Of a stretch of 64,000 bases of DNA, positions 24,857-37,601 are shown in pieces. The notes below the pieces were generated by a model. It had not been told where the DNA came from. It searched no databases and saw nothing but the letters and a program-made list of their open reading frames with translations. The position numbers and the translations under genes are program-made. Source of the stretch: Vespula vulgaris (taxonomy: Eukaryota; Arthropoda; Insecta; Hymenoptera; Vespidae); assembly GCF_905475345.1 (NCBI RefSeq), contig NC_066588.1, positions 310,001-374,000 of the forward strand. Direction: 5' to 3'. Within the stretch, counting starts at the first letter, position 1; each line of letters starts with the position of its first letter.

Positions 24857-27800
24857 GTAATTACAAATGAACTTTTGCAACAACAAAGAATAAATTGTCG
24901 CGAATAATTTCATAATAATAAACCAGATGATATTGTAAAAGAACATATAAATAATGGAAGATTATTAGTTTTGTATAGATCGTATGTATAATTATTAAAC
25001 ATTTATACTGATATTAATTTCCAGCTAAACTGGAGCAGTGAAGTCCGGTATAAGCCGCTCCTATGCGCCAGCGCAACAACATGTTTAAAGAAATGTTTCG
25101 TCGCTCTACGTGGTTAAAGCAACGCTAATATAAAATTAGAAGACATGGCCATGGTGTTTTCAAATTAATTGAAGGACAAATTTATCGCGTCATTTAAAAA
25201 ATGCCTACAATCTGAAGGATTCACTAACGTGAGAGTTATGTTAATATTTAAAAGTAGGCTCTTTAAAGTCTGTATTTAGTTCTTCAATGAATTTTGGACA
25301 CTGCAATATTGCTAGTTAAAACAGAGTGACATTAAGTGTCCCATGTTAGTGTGGTCTCTCAATGATTTCTTTCTTTCAGAATTATATTGATACTTTCTGT
25401 TCTTATATTGCAATAGATATATATCATTTATCTCTTTGACTATGATTAAAAATTAACATTTAATTACAAAACTTTTAAATTTCTTATGCGCGCGCGTGGA
25501 TGATTACATGATTATATTTCAAGGCCTTGTAGAATACAAAAATGTGACTTGTAATAGTATTGTGAAGGATACTTGCATTACCAGAATATATTCATAATTC
25601 TGTGTATGATATCATTCTTGTTTAAAGTGTATAAAGTATATTATACCTTAATTATAATGAAAATTATTATTTTCTTTTAAATCTGTATTTCATTATCATT
25701 ACTTTCATTTAAAGATTTTAATTTTTCTCGCAAACGGTTTGTTTGCGTTTGAATAACTGCCATATATTTTAAAATACACACTAATTTGGGACATAATATT
25801 ATAATAAATTAGCTTTTAACAAATTGTTAAATATGCATTGCCCTAAGGGAAATACGCATTAAAAAATTATAAAGAAACTGTAACAATTAACAAGAGTTCC
25901 CTCTTATATGATCCCAATTATTATAATTCTATAGAATTAAAAAAGATATTTAATTCTTTAGATATGTGCAAATGTTATGATTTATATCAAGTGTATATCA
26001 AAGGTGGACCATAAATGGTTTCATCTTATCAATAAGGCAAATCACATTCATCGCATGATTTTGCCATAATACTTGATAAAATGCGGGCTATATTACTTTT
26101 ATAATTGTTAATTTTTTTAATATTTATCAAGTTCATCTTGTTTCTTAGAATATAAGATTCACAACCACACATTTACAAAATTTTCTGAACAACTCTTAAA
26201 GATTAAGTGCTTACTTTGGTAATCATACAATCCTTATAAGAAACCATTAATTTCTTTTATATTAAACTCAATGCGACTCATTCAATCCGACTTATTCCAT
26301 TCTATGGAACGCACGCTCTTAGTAATAGTATATCTTATCTTTACGGATTTTTTAATAGCACTTGCCGAACGTTGGAGAAGAAAGGGTTCTTAGTATTATG
26401 AGATCATGATATCAATAAGTCTTGTTCCACAGGGAATTGTATATACAAAAATATATAATATACCCATTTAAAAGGTACCAGCTTAATCAAAACAATAATG
26501 CATACGCTTCTATAAGTTGATACATGTGCATTTAGCATAAAATATTTCTAAATGTTAGAGTCGCATTGGAAATATTCAACACAATTTGGTATGTAATAGC
26601 TATGTGTTTTCTATATACATGCATATATATGCATTTTTATATGTATATATAAAATGTATTTTTTATATATATATATAATATGCAAAAAAAAATAAAAAAT
26701 TTTAAGTTATAAGAAATGATTATAATAGATAATATATAATTGTAAAACTAAAAGATTGCTCTTTTCGTTTTAAAACGGCCTTCCTCATAAAAACAAATTA
26801 CAGGTTATAGGAGAAAAATCATCCACACAAGCTTCGCTAATCATCAATCAACGTTAACTACAACGGGCGCGTGCGTGCGCGATTTTAGATTTATAAAACA
26901 ATATAATTATATGCCAAATTTTACTTTATACGTCTATAAAAAATGTACAGCTGGGCTACAATATGGGATATTTCAAGGGGCCGCTTTAACAGGAAAAGAA
27001 CTTATATGCAGCATTATGTAATTGTAATTACAGCTGCGCTCTTGGAATTGTGAAGCTATATACATTTAATTGACACGAAATTTTAATTTTTTTTCTTATC
27101 GAAAAGTAAAAATAGTAATTTTATTTCATTTTACTATTATTATCGGGCACATAGATTTATTTTTTGTTTCTATGATAGAATTGTTCTGTTCCTTTTTTGT
27201 CTTTCTTTTTTCTATTCACATTACAAGCATGAAGGAGCACTGCAATGCATGCACTTATGTTTTATAAGTGTAACATTATTAATGATACATCAATTTTGAA
27301 TGTGCCTTTCTATAGCTTTCTAAAACTTTATTCGATAATAATGTACGATATAAGAAGGATTCATAATTGCTACTGATGTAAACATACAATTTAATAATAT
27401 CTGTTATCCTTTCAATATACGTTGGAACGAAAAAACTATTTATCATCTAACGTTTTTCTTATAAAAGAAAGATATTAGAAAGATATCTACTAATTCTCTG
27501 AAGTTTATTGAAAGTGCTTTATAATAAGTATATTGTTCCTCTTTTGGTCAATAACTTGGATGTAATAAGTATAGATGGAAACTGCCAATACAAAGAAAAG
27601 AATGACTTTAGACAATAGTACTATTCCTAGTGCTTCGATTTACTGCTTTATCCGGTTTTCAAAACTCGATGGAATCACAGTATATAATTAAATGTTTATA
27701 CTTATAAGACAGAATAAAAATTCGTCATGTGCTGCAAAAATGAAAGTAATGCGTTACTTAATGTACCACTAATTTTTAGTTTTTCTTAGACGTATATAAA

Positions 27801-28153
27801 AATTACCAAGGTACGTAGAAAATTTACTATCGATATTTCGTTTAAATAATTTTACAATACATAATATTTTACATTCCAAACATGATATCGTATACATATA
27901 CGAATCGCCATATATCACGCATAAAGATTTTTTCTTCGTCTCTACATGTACATCTCGAGAAGATTCGCGATTTGATGTATATGTAATACGTGCGCGCGCG
28001 CGCGCTTTGGTGATTACTCATCCATGTTGCTTGCGTATTAGCACGCATAACTTAATGCGCATGCGTGAAAACGCCGCATACATTCCCTCCTTTCCCCTCC
28101 CATTGCTATTGCGTGTATTCATCCTGTCATTGAAAAAAGTCAGTCTGAGCAAG

Positions 28154-31100
28154 ATGGCCGGCGGGACGAGTTCGGTCTTTTGTTATTGCGCCCTTGCATT
28201 TTATCTGTTCTTCCTCACCGGTTCTAATAATGGCGAAAGATTCGGTGATAAACCAAAGACTTTGCACATCGTTGAGGATACCGGATCTTTGCAATCCAGG
28301 AAGACCATTATTTTCAATAAAGACAGCAACAACCACGACGATAATGGAGAAACGTCATATCAACGAACCCGCAGAAGTGTCGAATCACGGATTCTAAACA
28401 ATAAGCCAAATATTACCGTCAAGGTACGTCACTTCTTTTTTATCTTTTTCTCGTTGTTTTCTACAAATGAAAAAATTCGGTTTTCCGTCACGGACGATAT
28501 CGCTTTTTTGCTTTCCTCTTTTACTTTCTTTCTTTCTTTCTTTCCCCTCTTTTTCTCTTTTATTCTTGCGTTCTTTCTTCCTTCTTCATTAGCTCTTTCT
28601 TTACTTAATTTTACAACTAAATAAGTCGGCAACGCCGTCCACGTTTTCTTACGCTCTTTCGCCTCTCTGTCGTATTTACGATTAATCTCCCTCGTTTGCG
28701 ACAATTCTCCGCCGTTATTTGCTACTTCCTGTGTTACAAGAATAGCTATAACGTATAGCAGTGGGCTTCTGTGTCGTCCAGTAGAGGATAATTGACATAT
28801 TATGCACCTTCCAGAATAAATTTAATCAATCGGGTTGAAACAAGATAGCGTTATGTTCGTTTTGTTATTGAAACGCAGAGGTCAATAACCGTTTAATTAA
28901 TGCGCTTTATCTTTTCATAAGCCTTTATGGTCATTTAAATAAACGCTCATTGTTTGTAAATAGAAATAGACTATCTCTAATTTCGCTATATCCGATTGCC
29001 ATCGACTTTTTTTTTTCGAACGTTTTTAATGTCCGTGAACTGTTACGATTGATAACATTCTATTCTAATAACATTATCTCTTCTTTCTTCCTTTCTATTT
29101 CGTTCCTATGCTAATTACGCTCTTTGTTTTCTAGAATCACAATATATTCTTGGAAAAATACGGGAATAAAAGAATTTCGTAACGCAATATGCGCTATATC
29201 ATATTCTATTTTTTCGTTCTTCGTATAACAGAACTGTTGTATTCGCAGCGGGAAAATATTTCATTTCTTCAGAATTGCAGTTATAATATGATGGATTTAA
29301 GAAAATTAAAAATATATAAGCCGTCCTTGCGTACTTTGTTAAAATCGTTTTGATGTAGACCGTAACCTATTATCTTCAAATTGTTTTTTTAGCTTGCCAT
29401 AACAATGGCTTGCCATGTCATGTGACAATTACACGAGTAACATATAGCATTGTTATACTATGAGACTGTGTTGGCAGAGATAGATAAGCATCCAAAAGTA
29501 TTCTATTTGATTCATTTGCTGTAATAAAAAAAATATTAGTTATTAAGATGATGGATAAGCATCTATATATAATGCAATGAATGTCAAGTACTTTGATTTG
29601 CTCTATGATGCAAACATATGTTTTTATAATACATAATTTAATTATTTTAATAAGAAATACCTATTATTAAATAATCTTATTATCTTGGTATTCCCCACTT
29701 ATATAAGGTATTATGTAAACTATCCAAATTTGCCTTTCATTTTTACTTTGAAGGCTTTTTCCTTCTTCATTTTTCTCTCTCTCTCTCACACACACATATA
29801 TATACACACACATATATATAAAATAATAATAATAAACCATGAAATGATTCATCCTTTTTAATCAAGAGACCTTTGTACATTGTGCCAAGATCCAGCTAAA
29901 CTTATATGAGAATATGTTTTTATATCCAATTTATTTATATACTTTATTTACAGTATACATCTATGAAGAAGTTGCATGAGACATTTTCTTTGTTATTTTT
30001 TTCTTAAATAAATTTAGTTATCGAAAAGATAAATTATCTCAATGTGATAACGAAAATGATTGATTAATCGATAAGGATATTGTAAAATGCGATTAAGAAA
30101 GTATATAAGATAACGTCAAAGTGTTTCTTTATATATTTACAGGTAAATGCTCTAAATGATTCTCATCAGCAATTGATGGTGCATTGGGTTGGAGAAGGAT
30201 CAAATGTGATAATATGTCTAGCAAAAGATAGTACTCCTATAGTACGCATGCAAGAAAGCGATGAAATAGTTCAAAGTAATCCTAGTGCTGTATATATAAG
30301 TTATGACTATGGAGATACGTTTGAGAATAAGACTGAATACTTCAAAGTTTCTTATGAATACAATGCACGATATGCAACTTTAGATAAATTTACTAATCAT
30401 CCAAAGAACTATCAATATGTAGGTTTCTTTATTTCTAGACTATGAATTTATTTTGAGGATATTAAACTATAATAAACACTAAATATAAGATATATTTTTA
30501 TAATTTATAGTGCATCTTTGTGGACAGCACGAACAGCTTAATATTCATTACAAGGAATAATGGCAAAACTATTAGAAGAGTACCCGTTCCATTTCACCCA
30601 AGTGAAATTTCGTATTGCGAATCAGATCCACGTGTTGTATTAATACTGGATAAAGTCGATCCTATGAAACAGGTAATGAGTTTTAATCTAATGTCAAAAT
30701 TACCTTCTAACAATTTTCTTTCTTCTTTTTTAAGTTATGGTTGTCGAAAGACTATGGATTTAAATGGATATCTATACAACAATATGTAAAAGCATTTTTC
30801 TGGTCGTCACAATGCACTATATTAGTGGAACGTATAGAACCATCGGGATCTAATACTGTCTTACGAGCAAGATACGAAGACGTATTACTTCACGGAAGAA
30901 TGGAAATACATGATATGCTAGTACATGATTTCCAACGCAGATTATCTCTTCTGCCACTTCCCCAAAAAGGAAATCCAACTCTGACAGAAGCAAATCAGTA
31001 TCCAGGAGAGTCTAATATTGTAATCAGAAATGTTGAAGATTTTCAAATTAGGGGAGATTATATGTTCGCGACATCAAAATCTTCTAAGGTTAGAATAAAG

Positions 31101-34100
31101 TACTAATCGAGTTCTTCCATTGAAAGTTTACTCTATTCACGTGAGCTACATAACTTAATTATTTTTTCATTTTTAACAGAATGGTTCTTCGCAAAATTTA
31201 GATTTATATGTCTCTTATAAAAATCAAGGATTTGTATTAGCTCAGTTTAATACCGAGTTGGATCGTAAAAATTATCATATTGCAGACGTAGCGAACAATA
31301 GAATCTTTGTTGCAGTTGCTCACAGCGATACCATGGTAAATCTTTATATATCAGAAATAATTGATCATGAAAAAGCTATATTTTCGTTATCGTTGGAAGG
31401 AATTCTTACATTCTTTCCTAATAGTACATGGAAAGATAGTTGGCTGAAGTAAGTAATAAGAATTACGTATAAATAAAATAAGTATTATTAAAGTCATAAT
31501 GATGTATCTATTTTATTATTTTCTACTATATTGCCTCAACAGTGATGTTGCGGATGAAGCATTTACAGACCTGTATAGAGTAGAAGGACTGCGTGGCATC
31601 TATATAGCTTCAAAAGTTAAAGGAAATCCGAAATTAGGTTCGATCGGACCGGAACATTTAGCATCGTTGATTACATTCGATCACGGGACAACTTGGAATA
31701 ATATCAAGGCACCTGTAGCAAATCACGAAGGATTTTATGTTCATTGCCCGCAAAAAGAATGTTCTTTGCATCTGAGTCAAAGGTTTAGTCAATTATATCC
31801 TGTTACAAGATCAGTAACGATCATGAGCTCGAAATCTGCGCCTGGTATTATTATGGCCACAGGCGTAATAGGTTCAAGTTTGAAAGGACATCTTGCACTT
31901 TACGTATCGAGAGATGCTGGTCTTACGTGGAAACAAGTTTTAAAAGACTATTATTTCTTCAATATGGGAGATCACGGTGGACTGTTGGTTGCAGTTAAAT
32001 ATTTCAAATCGCGAGGAGAAACAAGAGATCTCTCATACTCTATCGACGAGGGAGAAACTTGGCAAACGTACGAGTTTCATGAAAAAATGCTACGTGTATA
32101 CGGACTTATGACCGAACCAGGCGAAAATACTACAGTGTTTACGATGTTCGGTTCGGACAGTGGACAACATCAATGGTTAATAATTAAAGTTGATTTGAAA
32201 AACGTATTTGAAAGAAATTGTAGAGAAGACGACTTTAAATTTTGGTCACCGATGAGTTCGGATCAACCAGTTGTATCATGTGTCTTAGGAAAAAGGGAAA
32301 CTTATCAAAGACGAGCAGCGCGAGCTAATTGTTACACAGGTGTAAACTATGATCGACCTATCAAATTGGAGATTTGTCCATGCGATGCTAATGATTATCA
32401 ATGTGATTTTGGATTTATAAAAGTAGGAACTCCGTATCATTGTATACGCAATAAGATTTTAACTAGCGTCGATCCGTACGCAGTTCCCAGCACATGTAAG
32501 CCTGGAAAATTTTATAAACGTACAAAAGGATACATTAAAATACCAGACGACGAATGTATCGATGGTCTCGCAAGAAATTTTGAACCAGACGAAATACCTT
32601 GCCCGATGAAAGAATCGGGTGAATTTTTGTTGGTCGCGCAACGGGAACATATATCGAGAATAAATCTGGTCGAAGAAAAATTAGAAACATTACCCGTCCA
32701 TGGTTTGAAAAATGTTATTGCTATAGAATTTGATCTTAAAAATAACTGTTTGTACTGGGCAGATATTGTTAATGATACTATTGGTAGACAATGCCTTAAC
32801 GATGGTTTAAGTTCCCCAGAAATTTTAGTAGAAACTGATTTAAATTCTATCGAAGGAATGGCATTTGATTGGGTCTCCAATGTACTTTATTTCGTGGATG
32901 GCGTCAAGATGAGGATTCAAATAATTAGGACGGATATATCGACAATGGGGAGAATGCGAAGGACGATTTTAGGTCCCAATAATTTACAAAAGCCGAGAGG
33001 CATAGCCGTCCACCCAATGATGGGATACATGTTTTGGACCGATTGGGCTCCTGGTAACGCATCTGTTTCCAGAGCTAATCTCGATGGTACAAATATCAAG
33101 CGTTTATTCGTTAAACCGACTGTTGAGTGGCCAAATGGAATCACAATAGATCATATAGCGGAGAGAATTTATTGGGTTGATGCTAGAGAAGATTATATCG
33201 GCTTCTCAGATTTTGATGGAAAGGGATTTAAGAAGATCATAGAGAGCGACGATCGTGTATCGCATCCATTTGCAGTTGCTGTCTTTAAAGACAACATGTA
33301 TTGGGACGATTGGAAACAGTCGATGATATTTGTGGCTGATAAAGATCACGGAGTTGGTATATCGACAGTAATTGGTCAGATGACAGGCCTGATGGATTTA
33401 AAAGTATTTTCTCATAGTGTACAAACTGGAACAAACAAGTGTGCAAATAGTACCTGCCCCTATATTTGCTTAGGGGCTCCTTACAACAGCTTTGTTTGCT
33501 TATGTCCAGACGGAATGGTAATGATGGATGGTAAATGCATGTGTCCTGGCGGCATCAAGCCATTCCATAATTCAACGTGCCCACGAGTGGCATCTACGTG
33601 CTCGGCTAATCAATTCCCTTGTCACAATGGAATATGTATACCTAAATTCTGGAAATGCGATGGCGATAACGATTGTGGGGATAATTCAGATGAAATTAAC
33701 TGTAATAAGCCTACATGCAGCGCAGCCAATTTCGAATGTGACGGCAACAGGTGCATCCCAAAATATTGGATATGTGATCTTGATAAAGATTGCAAGGATG
33801 GCACAGACGAAGTGAATTGCAAATACTCGAATTGTTCAGAAGCGCAGTTCAAATGTGATGACGGTCGTTGTATATCTTATAGATGGTTGTGCGATGGCGA
33901 GAACGATTGTAGAGACGGTACGGATGAGAAAAATTGTACTAAGAATATAGAGCCAAGTTGCAAATCCGATGAAATTTTGTGTCAAAAGGATCATACTTGC
34001 ATACCAAAAACATGGAAATGTGATGGGGAGAAAGATTGCGAAGATGGTATGGACGAGGAAAATTGTAGTACAATGGAATGTGAATCTTGGCAATTTACGT

Positions 34101-37100
34101 GTCACGTATCGCATGAAATACATCGATGTATTTATCAATCTTGGATATGCGACGGAGATAAAGATTGTCCCGATGGCTCGGACGAATTGAATTGTACTAG
34201 AACGACAATTGCGCCTCCAATGTCATCTCCGATATCACCTACGAGTTCTTGTATAGATTGGATGTTTACGTGTAATAACAAAAAATGTGTACCGTATTGG
34301 TGGAAATGTGATAGCGTTGATGACTGTGGCGATGATTCCGATGAAATGGGTTGCGGAGACATTGATCCAACGTCCGAAGTACCAGAAACAACGGAACAAG
34401 TTCGCGTCTGCAGACCGCATCAATTCCAATGTTTCAATGGCGACTGTATTGAGAACGCATGGGTCTGCGATGGATCTAATGATTGTCTTTCGGGTGAAGA
34501 CGAATTGCATTGCAACGTCGTATACTGCGGAGAGGATCAATTCATGTGTCGAAGGGATGGATCTTGCATTCCTCTATCAAATATATGTAATGACGTAGAA
34601 GAATGTCCCGACGGCAGCGACGAACTAGGCTGTCATCCTAATCAACATCCAAGTCCAGCTGCGACACCGTCTTGTTACGTCGGTCTATTCCCTTGCGACG
34701 AAACACGTTGTTTCCCTCTGACGTCTTACTGCGACGATAAACCTGATTGCCTAGATGGATTCGACGAGAGCAATTGCGATAAGAATAATTCTCGCGTTTA
34801 CCAAGTACTTGTCATGGGTGTTGACGAACGTTTGATAAATGCTACTAGTCTTTCCCTATTCTGGTGGATGCCAATACCTAACAATGTGACCTTAGAATTC
34901 TTACCGTCTATCGCACGCATCGAACCAGATGCAAAATGGACCAACGCTTCTACCTGGATCGAAGATACGGAATATATGTTCAATGGTCTTCAATCGTATA
35001 CACGGTATAATCTAACGGTTTATGTCAAATTGAAAGGACAAAGTACTGTCTTTCCACCAGCTAAGTATTTGCCAGTTATGACGGGAGAGGGAGTACCTTC
35101 AGAACCGTGGAACGTAACGATCACTCAAAAGAACGGCACAAGAGTTGAAGTTTCATGGCGCTCGCCTTTGCATCCAAATGGACCTATTACTGGATATGAC
35201 GTGTTCATTTCTCCTCCTACACCACCTTCGCGATTTTCATGGCAAAAGACTTCTGGAGTTATAGATACCGCGTTTGAGGCTCATCAAAATTATTCATTTT
35301 GGGTTATTGCAAAGAATAGGGAACACGAATCGAATGCTTCCCAAGTTGTTGTATTGACCTTTGATGGTGCAGCGAATATAGACGATATAGAAAATTTGAA
35401 TGTAACCGAAACGACGAATCATTCTGCGACTTTAACGTGGAGCAAAGTAAAGGACGCGGATGGATACCACGTCACCCCCAAAGCACCTTCATTGCATCCT
35501 GCTTTGAAAACATTGATTACGATGAAAAATGTAATTGAAGTTACGAATTTGGCTCCTGGAATTAATTATACATTTGAAGTTGCTGCGACAAAAAAGAATT
35601 ATGTAGGCAAAGTAAATACTGTGATTGCTGCCACGAAGGGTACGCCATTGCCGTCGGTAATAAAAGTTGACGCACAACTGGTTAAGCCTCATGGGACAAC
35701 GGTTAAACTCACGTGGGATCCACCGAAAAGCCTTCGAAAAATTAAATGGCAATATGCAGTTCATTATGGTCTCAATATGCAAGAATTCTTTAAAGGTATA
35801 ATATTGATAAATTGTTAAACATTTTTATGCAAGAGATTATTTTTATGCAAAATTTCTGCACTTTCGAAAGAATAATTCTCTCGTATGATTTAGTTCGTTC
35901 TAATATAATTCTATGTCTGTTTCTGTGTTTTAGAGTATAAATATCTTACCAGAAACTTGACTGCTACGATCAAAGATTTAGAAGCTTGCGAGTCATACAT
36001 TTTCGGAATTGGCGTCAATGGAGATTATGGAGCTGGTCCCTTGAGTCAGCCAGCTGCTGTTACAACTCATTTTAACGTACGAGCACCACCGAAAAGGGTA
36101 AAGGTGTCGAACAAAAGCGACAGTATCATCGTATCTTGGAGCGCGAGTTGTGCGGTTATTGATGAACCGATCAGTTACACGGTAAGTTATGTAGTTACTT
36201 CATGAATTGAATAATCGTGTTTTTGTAAAAAAAAGAAAAAAAAAAGAAAAACATGTCTTTCTTTTTCTTCAAAGATCACACTGACAGAACTGACACTCAA
36301 TAAAACGAAAATTGTAACGCTATTATCAACGAAGGAATCAATTATGAAACACACGTTTAATAAGATAAGATATGGTGGTATATACCGTATTGTAGTTGCA
36401 ACAGACGTTAAAAACGCTATACCTAGTCAACCGGTAATTTATCATGCACCTCCAATTTTACCACCTCATCAACTGAAAGTATTACATAAAGAAGGAAATT
36501 ATCTTGTGGACTGGATAGAGAATCATCAACCTGATCATATGGCAATTACAAATTACCATTACGAAATTTTAGTAGCGGAGGGATCACGTACATTAAATGA
36601 ATCTAATACACAGATCTTTAAAGCTGATCAACCACCGTATATATACAAAAATGCAAAACCAGATATAATATATACCTTCGCAGTTAGATTGGTTACCGAA
36701 GAAGGATATCGAAGTATATTGAGCGAAACGCGAAGTATAGAGAGTCCAGCAGGTAATCTTTATAGATATGATATATTATAAACTGCACTTTCTTCTTTTC
36801 TTTTTTCTAACGATAAGGTGTTTTGAATATATAGTATGGCCAGTGACTATGAATACATCGAACATCTTGTCTCTCGCTATACCAATTTGTTTGCTCGTGG
36901 TAGCATTGGGTTCAGCGCTAGCATACTTTGTTGTACGGCACAGAAGATTGTCTAACAGTTTCACACAATTTGCTAACAGCCATTACGACACGAGACGAGG
37001 TCAAGCAACATTCCCTGGTACCACGGATGGCTTAGGTGAATAATAATACCATCAAATTGAATTTATATGCTTTACTAATTTGATTTACTTTATCATATAA

Positions 37101-37200
37101 AGTATTTATAAATTATATGATATCCTTTTTCTCAGCAGAAGAGGAAGATAGCCCTGTGATTAGAGGTTTCTCAGATGATGAACCATTGGTAATAGCATAA
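28154..37200 (+). CDS. SORL1: Sortilin-related receptor (SorLA/SORL1-like)
   Basis: Type I sorting receptor cycling between Golgi, endosome and surface. Ten exons: 28154-28423, 30143-30418, 30511-30672, 30735-31088, 31180-31448, 31543-35795, 35934-36181, 36275-36752, 36835-37035, 37139-37200; 6,573 nt, 2,190 aa (human 2,214). Order: signal peptide (about 1-25), propeptide with furin-like RTRR, VPS10 domain to about 770 ending in its Cys-rich module, YWTD/LDLR-B propeller (about 810-1070), EGF-like module (about 1073-1126), nine LDLR-A repeats (about 1129-1523), fibronectin III domains (about 1530-2100), one membrane helix (about 2113-2136) and a 54-residue tail. The tail keeps the retromer motif FANSHY, an acidic EEED cluster and the GGA-type end GFSDDEPLVIA, all as in vertebrates. 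Vertebrate SorLA has 11 LDLR-A repeats. Plain sortilin lacks the LDLR and FnIII parts and is excluded. Confidence 0.95.
29770..29822. repeat. Compound CT/CA/TA microsatellite
   Basis: CT units followed by CA and alternating TA/CA repeats inside SORL1 intron 1 (28424-30142). The rest of that intron shows nothing recognisable. Confidence 0.9.
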
Positions 37201-37551
37201 ACACGTAATATTTACCTATACTATACGTATATGACATACAATGATATATGATATACAAACGTTAGGAGAATGTGCCAGAATATTAATAATCTAATAAAAT
37301 GTTAAGTCTAGGTGAAACTACAATGAAAGTCAGGAGCTTCTATAAAAGCTATACAAGTGGTTTAAAATTGATAATTTTACTAATTGAGATGTGTACTAAA
37401 TGTTAAATTAGTCGATTCGAAGTATATAAAAAAATACTTTGTAATACAATTGTTACAATATCATATAGAAATAGACTACTTACATGCATTTTAAAATATC
37501 AGAAATTAGTACAGCGTAAGACGACGTTTAGTCATTGGATCCTATATTAAA

Positions 37552-37552
<1 letters not shown>

Positions 37553-37597
<45 letters not shown>
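37553..37597. repeat. (TA)n microsatellite
   Basis: About 22 TA units immediately before a candidate AATAAA polyadenylation signal for SORL1. Confidence 0.93.

Positions 37598-37601
<4 letters not shown>

Larger units (their letters stand above)
23627..28153. other. beta-Spectrin 3' region and spacer to SORL1
   Basis: AT-rich DNA with no supportable coding exon. It holds a perfect 9-bp hairpin (23847-23868), candidate AATAAA signals (for example near 24565), TA-rich simple repeats around 24520-24560 and 26620-26680, a piggyBac-type MITE (24592-24856), an acceptor-like site at 25023-25024 that could give an alternative beta-Spectrin end, and a short CG run near 27992-28004 just upstream of the SORL1 start exon. 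Much of the first kilobase or more may be beta-Spectrin 3' UTR. Confidence 0.6.
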
